Made by a program: the position numbers and the translations under genes. Below are positions 41,560 through 50,725 of a stretch of 64,000 bases of DNA, piece after piece. The DNA lies in assembly GCF_003385185.1 (NCBI RefSeq), contig NZ_PQHZ01000003.1, positions 1 to 64,000 of the forward strand. The letters run 5' to 3'. This stretch comes from Amycolatopsis palatopharyngis. GTDB lineage: Bacteria; Actinomycetota; Actinomycetes; Mycobacteriales; Pseudonocardiaceae. Below the pieces are notes generated by a model. It ran no database searches and was not told where the DNA came from. It worked only from the letters and a program-made list of their open reading frames with translations. How positions within the stretch are numbered: the stretch's first letter is position 1; every line of letters begins with the position of its first letter.

Positions 41560-42756
41560 TTAGCCGACGGCTGTAGCCGGTCGCGCGATCTGGCGGCGCA
41601 GCCGGTTGAACAGCTTGGCGTTGTTCATGGCGAACACTCCCACCGTGACGCCGTCGCGCTGGTAGGTCGCGACGAAACGACGCTCCTGCGGTGTGCCGTC
41701 GACGATCGTCACCTCGTCACTCGGGTGCGGGTGCCCGGAGAGCTGGATCGTGGAGGAGTACTGATCCGACCAGACATATCCGGTGGGCGTGTAGTGCCGC
41801 GCGGTGTGACCGGCGAGGAGGTTCGTGACAGCGACTCCCGCCTGGTCGGCGGCGTTGGTCCAGTGCTCGTGGCGCACGACGGTGCCGGATACCGCGGACG
41901 TGTAGCGGGCGACATCACCGACCGCGACCACGTTGGGAAAGCCGGTCACGAGGCCGGAGTCGGTACCGACCCCGTTGTCCACGGCGAGGCCGGAGCCCGC
42001 CAGCCACTCGGTCGCCGGGATCATGCCGATGCCGACGACGACCACGTCGGCCGGAATGTGCTCGCCGCCGACGAGGTCGACGCCTGTGACACGACGGCCG
42101 TTCGCGCCGTCATCGGTGGTGCTCAGACCGTCGACCACGGCCCCGCACCGCAGCACCGTCCCGTGGTCGTCGTGCAACTGGGCGCACGCCGTTCCCAGTT
42201 GCGGGCCCAGAACGCGGGAGAGCGGTGTGTCGAGGGCTTCCAGGACGGTGACGTTCAGCCCTAGGCCGCGACATGTGGACGCGACCTCCGCGCCGATGAA
42301 TCCGGCCCCGACCACGACCACCCTTGGTGAGCCCGCGGTGAGATCGGCGCGCAACCCGAGCGCGTCGTCGACCGTTCGCAGAACGTGTACCCCGGAGATG
42401 CCGTCCGTGCCGGGCAAGGTCCGGGGGCGTCCGCCGGTCGCGATGACGACGCCGTCGACGACGAGTTCGCTGCCATCGGAGAGGGCGATCCGGCGGTTCG
42501 CCGGATCGAGCCGTTCGGCCCGGATGCCGGTGCGGAACTGCAGGTCCAATTCGGCGTCCTCGCCGGCATCGAGCAGATCGAGTTCCGAGCGGTCCAGTGT
42601 GCCCGCGAGAAACGCCTTCGACAGCGGGGGCCGGTCGTAGGGCTGCTGATGTTCCTCACCCACCACGAACAACTGGCCGTCGTACCCCTGGACGCGCAGC
42701 TCCTGAGCCGCACGCGTCCCGGCCAGGGACCCCCCGATGATCGCGATGCTCTTCAT
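41560..42756 (-). CDS. NAD(P)H:ferredoxin reductase, FAD-dependent (Rieske system component)
   Basis: 398 residues. Two Rossmann motifs, IAIIGGSLAGTRAAQELR at the start (FAD) and VVVVGAGFIGAEVAS near 145-159 (NAD), and the C-terminal FAD-contact region (PNVVAVGDVARY) identify an oxygenase-coupled ferredoxin reductase of the BphA4/rubredoxin-reductase group. Its likely partners are the Rieske ferredoxin at 47024 and the oxygenase at 49509. All three units carry the same 19-bp-spaced tandem sites upstream of their promoters, which supports a single three-component monooxygenase. Confidence 0.85.
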   Translation of the reverse strand: MKSIAIIGGSLAGTRAAQELRVQGYDGQLFVVGEEHQQPYDRPPLSKAFLAGTLDRSELDLLDAGEDAELDLQFRTGIRAERLDPANRRIALSDGSELVVDGVVIATGGRPRTLPGTDGISGVHVLRTVDDALGLRADLTAGSPRVVVVGAGFIGAEVASTCRGLGLNVTVLEALDTPLSRVLGPQLGTACAQLHDDHGTVLRCGAVVDGLSTTDDGANGRRVTGVDLVGGEHIPADVVVVGIGMIPATEWLAGSGLAVDNGVGTDSGLVTGFPNVVAVGDVARYTSAVSGTVVRHEHWTNAADQAGVAVTNLLAGHTARHYTPTGYVWSDQYSSTIQLSGHPHPSDEVTIVDGTPQERRFVATYQRDGVTVGVFAMNNAKLFNRLRRQIARPATAVG

Positions 42757-42793
42757 GCCGCTTCCTCACTCGCCGCGTCCGATGCTGCGCTAG

Positions 42794-42827
42794 TTGCGTA
42801 TTACGAGAATGGATGTGTATTACGCAA
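42794..42827. promoter_or_regulatory. tandem IclR-type operators before ferredoxin reductase gene
   Basis: TTGCG-TATTA-CGAGA (42794-42808) and ATGTG-TATTA-CGCAA (42813-42827), start to start 19 bp. Each has one perfect outer half, so together they present an outward-facing symmetric pair. They lie 38-71 bases before the gene's ATG on the leftward strand. Confidence 0.6.
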
Positions 42828-42953
42828 CACAGTCTGGTTTCTCGTACCGTGGTGCGTCAAGGGTGTCCCGATCGTCAATCCGGGGGATACTTGTTGGTAT
42901 GAGCCGATATTCGGGCATTCGGGTCGCCTCCGGACCCGCTGGACGGTGGCTGC

Positions 42954-42982
42954 CCGTCGCCCGGCGGTCCACCGGGCGACGG
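42954..42982 (-). terminator. hairpin terminator after betA
   Basis: A perfect 11-bp stem (42954-42964 with 42972-42982) and a 7-base loop, starting 16 bases past the betA stop on the leftward strand. Confidence 0.65.
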
Positions 42983-42998
42983 ACAGGTCCGGCGGGGC

Positions 42999-44657
42999 CT
43001 AGGTCGCGGTCTCGCTGTGCCGGAAGAAGGGCAGATGGACCGGGGCCAGCGGGGTGTTGCCGAGGATGAGGTCGGCCGACTTCTCCGCGGTCATCATCAC
43101 CGGCGCGTAGATGTTCCCGTTCGGGATGTACGGCATCACGGAGGCATCGGTGACGCGCAGTCCCTGAAGCCCGTGCACACGCATGGTCTCCGGGTCCACG
43201 ACGGAATGCTCGCCGGTGCCCATCTTGGCGGTACAGGACGGATGTAGCGCCGTCTCCGCGTCGCGGGCCACCCAGTCGAGGATCTGCTGATCGGTCTCGA
43301 CGTCGGGGCCCGGTGAGAGTTCGCCGCCGTTGAACTCGTCCAGCGCGGGCTGGTTGAGGATCCGCCGTGCCTCTCGAACGGCTTCCACCCACTCGCGGCG
43401 GTCCCGCTCGGTGGAGAGGTAGTTGAACCGCAACGCGGGGTGGGTCCTCGGATCGGTCGAGGTGATCTTCACGCTGCCCCGCGTGTCCGCGTACATCGGT
43501 CCGATGTGCACCTGGTAGCCGTGCCCCTCGGTCGGGGCGGAACCGTCGTAGCGGATCGCGACCGGCAGGAAGTGGAACATCAGGTTGGGGTACTCGACCT
43601 CGTCGTTGCTGCGTACGAAGCCCCCACCCTCGAAATGGTTGGTGGCGGCGGGTCCGGACCGCAGGAACAGCCACTGGGCGCCGATGAACGGGCGCTTCCA
43701 CTTCTTCAGCGACGGTGCCATCGAGACCGGCTTGCGGCAGGCGTACTGGATGTAGACCTCGAGGTGATCCTGCAGGTTCTCACCGACTCCAGGAAGGTCG
43801 GCTACGACGTCCACGCCGAGCGCCTCCAGTTCCCGGGCGTTACCGACACCCGAGAGTTGCAGCAGTTGCGGTGTGTTGATGGCGCCACCGCAGAGGATGA
43901 TCTCCTTGCCGTAGACCTCGGTCGGAGCGCGCCTGCCCTGCTGGTACTCCACGCCGATCGCCCTGGTGCCGTCGAAGAGAACCTGCGAGACGAACGCGCG
44001 CGTACGTACGGTCAGGTTGGGCCGGTTCATCGCCGGACGCAGGTACGCGCCCGCGGCGGAGAGCCTGCGTCCTCGGCGCACGTTGCGGTCGAACGGCGCG
44101 AACCCTTCCTGCCGGTAGCCGTTCACGTCGTCCGTGCGGGGGTGACCCGCCTGCTCGGCAGCGGCGAAGAAGGACTGGAACAACGGATTCGTGGCCGGGC
44201 CGCGCTCGAGTTCCAGCGGGCCGTCGTGGCCGCGGTACTCGCCGTCGTCGGCCAGGCAGTCCTCCATCCGCTGGAAGTACGGCAGGCAGTGCGCGTAGTC
44301 CCAGTTGGACATTCCGGGGTCGCCTGCCCAGCGCTCGTAGTCCATCGGGTTGCCCCGCTGGAAGATCATTCCGTTGATGCTGCTCGAGCCGCCGAGCACC
44401 TTGCCTCGGGCGTGGTAGACCCGGCGGCGGTGCATGTGGGGCTCGGGTTCGCTGCGGTATCCCCAGTCGTAGAACTTGCTGCCGATGGGAAAGGTGAGCG
44501 CCGCCGGCATGTGGATGAAGACGTCCCACGGGTAGTCGGACCGCCCGGCCTCCAGCACCAGCACCTTGTTGGCGGGGTCGGCCGAGAGCCGGTTGGCCAG
44601 AGCGCTGCCTGCCGAACCGCCGCCGACGATGACGAAGTCGTACTGATTGCCGCTCAT
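42999..44657 (-). CDS. betA: choline dehydrogenase (GMC oxidoreductase)
   Basis: 552 residues from ATG 44657 (AGGAGG upstream). GMC features are the FAD motif [18 protein letters not shown] at the start, [18 protein letters not shown] near 85-102 and the C-terminal [10 protein letters not shown] and [10 protein letters not shown] segments with the catalytic His/Asn region. Its length and the [15 protein letters not shown] motif fit BetA. It oxidises choline to betaine aldehyde at the membrane. It is 23 bases downstream of betB in one operon, ending in a terminator. Related alcohol dehydrogenases cannot be excluded, but context argues for choline. Confidence 0.88.
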   Translation of the reverse strand: MSGNQYDFVIVGGGSAGSALANRLSADPANKVLVLEAGRSDYPWDVFIHMPAALTFPIGSKFYDWGYRSEPEPHMHRRRVYHARGKVLGGSSSINGMIFQRGNPMDYERWAGDPGMSNWDYAHCLPYFQRMEDCLADDGEYRGHDGPLELERGPATNPLFQSFFAAAEQAGHPRTDDVNGYRQEGFAPFDRNVRRGRRLSAAGAYLRPAMNRPNLTVRTRAFVSQVLFDGTRAIGVEYQQGRRAPTEVYGKEIILCGGAINTPQLLQLSGVGNARELEALGVDVVADLPGVGENLQDHLEVYIQYACRKPVSMAPSLKKWKRPFIGAQWLFLRSGPAATNHFEGGGFVRSNDEVEYPNLMFHFLPVAIRYDGSAPTEGHGYQVHIGPMYADTRGSVKITSTDPRTHPALRFNYLSTERDRREWVEAVREARRILNQPALDEFNGGELSPGPDVETDQQILDWVARDAETALHPSCTAKMGTGEHSVVDPETMRVHGLQGLRVTDASVMPYIPNGNIYAPVMMTAEKSADLILGNTPLAPVHLPFFRHSETAT

Positions 44658-44680
44658 GAGTTCCTCCTGAGGGTGCCTTG

Positions 44681-46147
44681 TCAGCCCTTGAACCAGCGGG
44701 CGGGCGTGGGGTCGATGTTGTGGTAGATGTGTTTCGTCTCCTGGTACTCGGCAAGACCCGAGGGGCCCAGTTCGCGGCCGATGCCGGACTTGCCGAAACC
44801 GCCCCACTCCGCCTGGGGGAGGTACGGGTGGTAGTCGTTGATCCACACGGTGCCGTGGCGCAGCGCGCCGGCGACCCGCTGGGCGACCGAGGCATCGGTC
44901 GTCCACACAGCACCGGCCAGGCCGTAGTCGGTGTCGTTGGCCAGGTCGATCGCTTCCTGCTCGTCGCGGAAGGTCTCGACGGTGACAACCGGGCCGAACA
45001 CCTCCTCGCGGACGACCGCCATATCGCGAGTGCAGTCGGTGAAGATGGTGGGGCGCAGGAAGTAGCCGTCGCTCAGTGCCGGGTCGTCCGGGCGCTTCCC
45101 GCCCGCGCGCAGGGTGGCGCCCGCGTCGAGCGCGCCTGCGATGTACCGCTCGACCTTCTCCCGGTGCTCCGCCGATACCAGTGGCCCGCATTCGGTCTCC
45201 GGGTCCAGCCCGTTGCCGAGCCGGATGCGTTCGGCGCGGGCGGCGAACTCGTCGACGAACCGGTCGTGGATTCCCTCCTGGACGATCAGCCGCGCCCCGG
45301 CGGAGCACACCTGGCCGGAATGCGCGAATGTCGCGGCGAGCGCGTAGTCGACGGCGGTGTCGAAGTCCGCGTCGTCGAACACGACATTGGGGTTCTTCCC
45401 GCCCAGTTCCAGCGCGATTCGCTTCACGCCCTTCGCGGCGTTCGCCATGATCCGCTCGCCGGTCGAAAGTCCGCCGGTGAACGACACCAGGTCGACGTCC
45501 GGATGCGTGACCAGTGCCTCGCCGACCGGCCCCGGCCCCAGCACGAGGTTCACCGTGCCCGCCGGGACACCGGCCTCCGCGACCAGTTCGACGAGCTTGA
45601 TCGTCGTCAGCGGGGTGACCTCACTGGGTTTGACGATCATCGTGTTGCCGGCCGCCAGCGCGGGGGCCACCTTCCAGCAAATCTGCAGCAGCGGGTAGTT
45701 CCACGGCGCGATCAGGGCGCATACCCCCACCGGTTCGTGGACGATCCTGCTGACGACGTCCGGACTGCCGGCGTCGACCACGCGGCCCGCGTCGCTACCC
45801 GCGAGATCCGCGTAGTAGCGGAACACCGCGACGACGTCGTCGACGTCGACCCGGCCCTCCTCGAGGGTCTTGCCCGTGTCGAGGCTCTCCGTGCGTGCGA
45901 GTTCCTCTCGGTCGCGAATGAGCAGGTCCGCGATGTGGCGCAGCACCTCGCCGCGTTCCCCGGCGCTGGTACGTCGCCACGCGCCGTTGTCGAAGGCGAA
46001 GCGCGCCGCGTCGACCGCGGCGTCGACGTCGGCTGGACCGGCAAGCGAGACCGATGTCAGCACACTGCCGTCGTATGGGTTGAGTACGTCGGTGCGCGCG
46101 CCGTCGCCCGCCTCGTACCAGCTTCCGTCGATGTAGAGATCTTTCAT
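44681..46147 (-). CDS. betB: betaine aldehyde dehydrogenase
   Basis: 488 residues from ATG 46147; the longer frame upstream would run through the operator region. It is an aldehyde dehydrogenase with the catalytic Glu in [11 protein letters not shown] and the nucleophile Cys in [12 protein letters not shown], plus the WNYPLLQ motif of the family. It converts betaine aldehyde to glycine betaine with NAD+. It is the first gene of betB-betA and divergent from a TetR gene. Confidence 0.9.
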   Translation of the reverse strand: MKDLYIDGSWYEAGDGARTDVLNPYDGSVLTSVSLAGPADVDAAVDAARFAFDNGAWRRTSAGERGEVLRHIADLLIRDREELARTESLDTGKTLEEGRVDVDDVVAVFRYYADLAGSDAGRVVDAGSPDVVSRIVHEPVGVCALIAPWNYPLLQICWKVAPALAAGNTMIVKPSEVTPLTTIKLVELVAEAGVPAGTVNLVLGPGPVGEALVTHPDVDLVSFTGGLSTGERIMANAAKGVKRIALELGGKNPNVVFDDADFDTAVDYALAATFAHSGQVCSAGARLIVQEGIHDRFVDEFAARAERIRLGNGLDPETECGPLVSAEHREKVERYIAGALDAGATLRAGGKRPDDPALSDGYFLRPTIFTDCTRDMAVVREEVFGPVVTVETFRDEQEAIDLANDTDYGLAGAVWTTDASVAQRVAGALRHGTVWINDYHPYLPQAEWGGFGKSGIGRELGPSGLAEYQETKHIYHNIDPTPARWFKG

Positions 46148-46392
46148 TCGGACTTCCCGTCCCAGTCGCCGAGCAGTACGGCCGGCGGGTGACCGCCGGC
46201 ATCTCAAGTGCGTACATTTGTACGCGAAACTATGTACGGATGTCCACAAACTTGGTCGGCGAGTTGCTCAGGGATCGTTCTGACGGGGAGCCGGCCGCGC
46301 CGGTGGGAAGCGCCCGGGGCCGGACGTGGGAGGATCGACACGTCGCAGGGCCGGTCCGGCCGACGTAGCACAGAGGAGCAGGTCCAGTACTC
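46148..46392. promoter_or_regulatory. divergent betB/tetR regulatory region
   Basis: CGTACA-TT-TGTACG at 46211-46224 is a perfect inverted repeat close to the betB start, followed by a second TATGTACGGATGT word (46231-46243). The reverse complement of 46209-46223 matches 30066-30080 before betT at 14 of 15 bases. This is the expected operator of the TetR protein encoded rightward. Confidence 0.65.
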
Positions 46393-46980
46393 ATGTCGAA
46401 GGCCGATACCGTCCGGCGGAAGAAGATTCGCGGGCCCAACGATCCCGATCGGCGCGACAGGATCGCGCAGGCCGCGATCACCGTGGTCGCGGAGCGCGGG
46501 ATCGACGGACTCACGCATCGGGCAGTGGCCGCGGCGGCCGATGTTCCGCTCGGCTCGACCACGTACCACTTCGCGACCTTGGATGACCTGCTGGCTGTCG
46601 CGCTCACGGAGGCGGCCGAGAACAACGTCCGCCAGCTTCGGGAATGGGAACAGGGGTTACCCGAGGAGGTCGATTTCGCGGCCGCGCTGGCCGATCTGGT
46701 GCTGAGCTTCCTCGACGACCAGCGTTCGCACACGCTGGTGGAGTACGACCTCTACGTCGCCGCCCTGCACCGGCCTGCGCTTCGCGAAGTGAGCGCGGCG
46801 TGGGACGAGGCATTGATCCAGCTCTTCGGATACCGAACCGACGCGATCACCGGACGACTGCTCGCGGCGATGTTCTGCGGGTTGCTCATGCAGCTGGCGC
46901 TGGCCGAACCGATGCCGTCCGGCGCCGAGATCGAGGCCCTGTTCCGCCGCGCGATCGCGGGTCCTGTTCGGTCCGATTAG
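46393..46980 (+). CDS. TetR-family regulator of the bet genes (BetI-like role)
   Basis: 195 residues. The helix-turn-helix lies in residues 20-65 (RIAQAAITVVAERGIDGLTHRAVAAAADVPLGSTTYHF). The C-terminal domain is of the TetR_C type used by many catabolic repressors and does not closely resemble Proteobacterial BetI. Its position opposite betB, with an inverted repeat between them and a copy of that site before betT, argues for choline-responsive repression of choline uptake and oxidation. It converges with the Rieske ferredoxin gene. Confidence 0.8.
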   Translation: MSKADTVRRKKIRGPNDPDRRDRIAQAAITVVAERGIDGLTHRAVAAAADVPLGSTTYHFATLDDLLAVALTEAAENNVRQLREWEQGLPEEVDFAAALADLVLSFLDDQRSHTLVEYDLYVAALHRPALREVSAAWDEALIQLFGYRTDAITGRLLAAMFCGLLMQLALAEPMPSGAEIEALFRRAIAGPVRSD

Positions 46981-46983
46981 GGC

Positions 46984-47009
46984 GCCGGGCGGGCTCGTGC
47001 CCGCCCGGC
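46984..47009. terminator. bidirectional hairpin terminator
   Basis: A perfect 10-bp stem, GCCGGGCGGG with CCCGCCCGGC (46984-46993 and 47000-47009), between the convergent tetR and Rieske ferredoxin genes. Confidence 0.7.
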
Positions 47010-47023
47010 CTACACGCGCTCGC

Positions 47024-47377
47024 TCAGGCGGCGCCTTCCTGGGACAGCGCGTACTCCGTCTGCCGGACCGGCTCGGCCGCGGCCACGTGCACGTAGATCA
47101 TCCCGTCCTCGACGAAGACAGGGTGGGTGCGGACGGCGCGCTTGGCCGGGAGGCAGGTGGGCATCCCGGTGCGCAGATCGAACAACGCGGCGTGCAGCGG
47201 GCATTCCACGAAGCATCCTTCGAGGAAGCCGTCCGAAAGGGCGGCGTCCTGGTGGGTGCAGGTGTCATCCACCGCGTAGAAGTCACCGTCGGCGTTGAAG
47301 ACGGCGACGGGGACGTCGGCGGTGAAGCGGATCGACTCGCCGACGGGGAGTTCGTCGGTTCGGCAGACGGCGATCAT
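47024..47377 (-). CDS. Rieske [2Fe-2S] ferredoxin of a three-component monooxygenase
   Basis: 117 residues from ATG 47377 (AGGAG upstream; the longer frame crosses the operators). The Rieske ligands are Cys40-X-His42 (CTH) and Cys59-X2-His62 (CPLH). It would pass electrons from the reductase at 41560 to the oxygenase at 49509. Its gene stands alone between convergent tetR and the divergent mscR operon. It carries its own tandem IclR-type sites directly before the start. Confidence 0.88.
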   Translation of the reverse strand: MIAVCRTDELPVGESIRFTADVPVAVFNADGDFYAVDDTCTHQDAALSDGFLEGCFVECPLHAALFDLRTGMPTCLPAKRAVRTHPVFVEDGMIYVHVAAAEPVRQTEYALSQEGAA

Positions 47378-47738
47378 CTCGGCTCCTGTTGCGTATGGCG
47401 GAACGAACTGCGGAAGACGCAACTAACGGTCCCCGATGCGTTCGCGCTCGTCAAGAGTTTTCGCCCCCGAGTCCACGTCCGTTCGGGCGATCTTTTGGGG
47501 CTATCCCGGCAAACCCCGCCAAAGTGCCGCCCTCGTGCCGCCGGCCGGGCGACCTGTCGACGACTGATGAGAATTTCGTCTTGACAGTGACTCGGGCCAC
47601 CCCCATTCTGTTCCCTATAGGGCAACAAGCAGCGTAATACGCAACTACCTCGCGCGATCGACGCGATGGCCATCACCGTGCAGTCAGCCCGCCTGCCACA
47701 CCCCCAAGACGCTTATCCGAACTGGCCGAGAAGGAGAT
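47378..47738. promoter_or_regulatory. divergent control region with two sets of tandem IclR-type sites
   Basis: Sites TTGCG-TATGG-CGGAA (47389-47403) and CTGCG-GAAGA-CGCAA (47408-47422) lie before the ferredoxin gene. TTCCC-TATAG-GGCAA (47611-47625) and CAGCG-TAATA-CGCAA (47630-47644) lie before mscR. Both pairs are 19 bp apart. TTGACA (47581-47586) and CATTCT (47604-47609) form a 17-base-spaced promoter for mscR just ahead of its sites. No gene is seen in the gap. Confidence 0.6.
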
Positions 47739-48830
47739 ATGCCTGTGCCACAACAGGTTCGTGGCGTGATCGCTCGCAAAGAGGGTGCGCCGGTCGAGTT
47801 GGTGGACATCATCGTGCCCGATCCGGGCCCGGGCGAGGCCGTGGTCAGGGTGCAGGCCTGCGGTGTCTGCCACACCGACCTGCACTACCGGGAGGGCGGG
47901 ATCAACGACGAGTTCCCGTTTCTGCTGGGCCACGAGGCCGCGGGCGTGGTGGAGTCCGTCGGTGCCGGCGTCACGGATCTGGCCGAGGGTGATTTCGTGG
48001 TGCTGAACTGGCGAGCGGTGTGCGGTGTGTGCCGCGCCTGCCGCCGGGGTCGTCCCTGGTACTGCTTCGACACCCACAACGCTGCCCAGCCGATGACCCT
48101 GCTGGACGGGACCGCGCTGTCCCCGGCGCTGGGTATCGGCGCCTTCGCGGACAAGACCCTGGTCGCGGCCGGTCAGTGCACGAAGGTCGACCCGGCCGTG
48201 CGCCCCGATGTCGCCGGCCTCCTCGGCTGTGGGGTGATGGCGGGCATCGGCGCCGCGATCAACACCGGCGAGGTCACGCGCGGCGACTCCGTGGCGGTCC
48301 TCGGCTGTGGCGGCGTCGGCAGTGCCGCCGTGGCTGGTGCGCGACTGGCCGGTGCGCGTGAGGTGATCGCCGTGGATCTGGACGATACGAAGCTGGCCTG
48401 GGCCCGCGAACTCGGGGCCACGCAGACGATCAACGCGACCGAGGTGGATCCGGTCGAAGCCATCCGGGCACTCACCGGCGGCCACGGTGCCGATGTGGTG
48501 ATCGACGCCGTGGGCAGGCCGGAGACGTTCGAGCAGGCGTTCTACGCGCGAGACCTGGCAGGCACCGTGGTGCTCGTCGGCGTCCCCACCCCGGAGATGA
48601 AGCTGGAACTTCCCCTGATCGACGTGTTCTCCCGCGGCGGGGCGACGAAGTCGTCCTGGTACGGCGATTGCCTGCCGAGCAGGGACTTCCCGATGCTGAT
48701 CGACCTTTACCAGCAGGGCAGGCTCCCGCTGGACGCCTTCGTCTCCGAGACGATCGCGATCGACGACGTCGAGGCGGCGTTCGAGAAGATGCACCGCGGT
48801 GAAGTGCTGCGTTCGGTGGTGGTTCTCTGA
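47739..48830 (+). CDS. mscR: S-(hydroxymethyl)mycothiol dehydrogenase
   Basis: 363 residues from ATG 47739; GTG 47745 fits the AAGGAG site better and is possible. It is a zinc alcohol dehydrogenase with catalytic-zinc segments GVCHTDLHY and GHEAAG, a structural-zinc loop ([15 protein letters not shown]) and the NAD motif [14 protein letters not shown]. The stretch [16 protein letters not shown] and the long identical-looking blocks correspond to mycobacterial MscR, which oxidises the formaldehyde-mycothiol adduct to S-formylmycothiol. It would detoxify formaldehyde from betaine demethylation by the oxygenase encoded two genes downstream. Confidence 0.92.
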   Translation: MPVPQQVRGVIARKEGAPVELVDIIVPDPGPGEAVVRVQACGVCHTDLHYREGGINDEFPFLLGHEAAGVVESVGAGVTDLAEGDFVVLNWRAVCGVCRACRRGRPWYCFDTHNAAQPMTLLDGTALSPALGIGAFADKTLVAAGQCTKVDPAVRPDVAGLLGCGVMAGIGAAINTGEVTRGDSVAVLGCGGVGSAAVAGARLAGAREVIAVDLDDTKLAWARELGATQTINATEVDPVEAIRALTGGHGADVVIDAVGRPETFEQAFYARDLAGTVVLVGVPTPEMKLELPLIDVFSRGGATKSSWYGDCLPSRDFPMLIDLYQQGRLPLDAFVSETIAIDDVEAAFEKMHRGEVLRSVVVL

Positions 48831-49459
48831 TGTCCGCGCGGGTCGACCTCGTACGAACGTCCGGGAACTTCGTACTGGACGGCGGAACCTTCGCCGTGGA
48901 GAACAATGTCTGGGTGATCGGCGACGAGCGCGAATGCATCGTCGTGGATCCGGCCCACGATCCCGATTCGATCCTCGAGACCGTCGGATCCCGCTCGCTG
49001 ACCGCGATCGTGTGCACACACGGACACAACGATCACGTCAACGGCGCCATCCCGCTCGCGGACAAGGTGGGTGCACCGGTGCTGCTGCATCCGGAGGACC
49101 GAGAGCTCTGGGATCAGGAGAACCCCGAACGGCGGCCGGATTGGAGCCTGTCCGAGGACGAGGTGCTGACCGTCGCGGGTATCGACCTGCACGTACTGCA
49201 CACTCCGGGGCACACCTGGGGCAGCGTCAGCCTGCATGTGCCCGAGCATGGCTGGTTGTTCGGCGGCGACACCCTCTTCCAGGGAGGCCCGGGAGCCACC
49301 GGCCGCTCGTACTCGGACTTCGACACCATCATCGACTCGATCTCCCGGAAGCTACTCGTTCTCGACGGTGCGACCACCGTCTACACCGGACACGGGCCGA
49401 CGACGACCATCGCCGACGAGGCACCACACCTCGACGAGTGGATCGCGCGCGGTCACTAG
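48830..49459 (+). CDS. metallo-beta-lactamase-fold hydrolase, probable S-formylmycothiol hydrolase
   Basis: 209 residues. Its ATG overlaps the mscR stop (ATGA). The MBL metal motif THGHNDHVNG (about 60-69) and the later HTPGHTWGS and GGDTLF segments give a glyoxalase-II-like two-metal site. An MBL gene next to mscR is a conserved arrangement in mycothiol producers. Hydrolysis of S-formylmycothiol to formate and mycothiol is the expected role, inferred from context. Confidence 0.8.
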   Translation: MSARVDLVRTSGNFVLDGGTFAVENNVWVIGDERECIVVDPAHDPDSILETVGSRSLTAIVCTHGHNDHVNGAIPLADKVGAPVLLHPEDRELWDQENPERRPDWSLSEDEVLTVAGIDLHVLHTPGHTWGSVSLHVPEHGWLFGGDTLFQGGPGATGRSYSDFDTIIDSISRKLLVLDGATTVYTGHGPTTTIADEAPHLDEWIARGH

Positions 49460-49508
49460 CTTTTCTTGTTCCGAATCAGCCGTCGTTACACGGAGAGGAC
49501 CGAAGTCC

Positions 49509-50651
49509 GTGACCACCACAGACCTGCCGCAGAGCCTGATGGAGACCCTGCCCGGTCACTACTACACCGATCAGACGATCTTTTCCCTCGAGCAGACCCG
49601 AATCTTCGAACGCGGCTGGTTCTGCGCGGTGCGCAGCGGTGATCTGCAGGCCGCGGGGGCGTTCCAGACAGTGCAGGTCGGCCGGGAGAGCGTGTTGATC
49701 GCGCGCGGCCGGGACGGAAAGCTGAACGCCTACCTCAACGTCTGCCGCCACCGCGGTGCGCGTCTGTGCACCGAGGAGACCGGCTCGGTCAAACGTTCCT
49801 TCCAATGCCCATACCACGCCTGGACCTACGGGCTGGACGGAAAGCTCATCGCGGCGCCCAACCTCACCGGCATGCCGGACGTGGACCGCTCGGAGTACGG
49901 ACTGCACCGGGTGCGGTTGCGGGAGTGGCTGGGATACGCGTGGGTGTGCCTGGCCGCCGAACCACCGTCCTTCGAGGAAACGGTCATCGCCGACGTGGCC
50001 GATCGGCTCGGCGGCGCTGACGAGATCGCCGGATACCAGATCGACCAGCTCGCACTCGGCAAGCGCATCGAGTACGACGTCAAGGCGAACTGGAAGCAGA
50101 TCATCGAGAACTTCATGGAGTGCTACCACTGCGCGACCATTCACCCCGAACTGACCGAGGTGCTGCCGGAGTTCGCGGACGGGTTCGCCGCGCAGTACTA
50201 CGTCGGTCACGGCGCGCAGTTCGGCGAGGAGGTCGAGGGGTTCACCGTCGACGGCAGTGCGGGCGTCGACCGGCTGCCGGGGGTGGGGGAGCACCAGGAC
50301 CGGCGCTACTACGCGATCACCGTACGGCCGCAGGTGTTCATCAACCTGGTGCCGGACCACGTGATCGTGCACCGGATGTTCCCGCTCGCCCCGGACCGCA
50401 CCCTGATCCACTGCGACTGGCTGTACCTGCCGGAGGTCGTGGAGTCGGGACGTGACCTCTCGCGTTCGGTGGAACTGTTCCACCGAGTGAACCAGCAGGA
50501 CTTCGACGCGTGCGAGCGTTGTCAGCTCGCGATGGATTCACGGGCGTACGCGCGTGGTGGCGTGCTGGTACCGAGCGAGCACCACATCGGCGAGTTCCAC
50601 GACTGGGTGCGCAACCAGATCGATGCGGACGAGGTGACCACGGCTCGATAA
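49509..50651 (+). CDS. Rieske oxygenase, glycine betaine monooxygenase-like (GbcA type)
   Basis: 380 residues from GTG 49509 (the larger frame upstream shadows the MBL gene). The Rieske ligands are Cys79-X-His81 and Cys100-X2-His103 (CRHRGARLC, CPYHAWTYG). The mononuclear iron site is in NFMECYHCATIHPEL (His207 and His212) with a later Asp in QQDFDACE. This subgroup removes one methyl from quaternary amines such as glycine betaine (GbcA) or stachydrine, releasing formaldehyde. Co-transcription with formaldehyde-removal genes fits glycine betaine to dimethylglycine. Ferredoxin and reductase are encoded at 47024 and 41560. Confidence 0.85.
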   Translation: MTTTDLPQSLMETLPGHYYTDQTIFSLEQTRIFERGWFCAVRSGDLQAAGAFQTVQVGRESVLIARGRDGKLNAYLNVCRHRGARLCTEETGSVKRSFQCPYHAWTYGLDGKLIAAPNLTGMPDVDRSEYGLHRVRLREWLGYAWVCLAAEPPSFEETVIADVADRLGGADEIAGYQIDQLALGKRIEYDVKANWKQIIENFMECYHCATIHPELTEVLPEFADGFAAQYYVGHGAQFGEEVEGFTVDGSAGVDRLPGVGEHQDRRYYAITVRPQVFINLVPDHVIVHRMFPLAPDRTLIHCDWLYLPEVVESGRDLSRSVELFHRVNQQDFDACERCQLAMDSRAYARGGVLVPSEHHIGEFHDWVRNQIDADEVTTAR

Positions 50652-50725
50652 CGTGCTCGCGCTTTCGGCCGGGCGCCGGGAGCTTGCGGTGTGGTGCGGT
50701 TCTCGGCGAGGAGAGGAAGTGTGCG

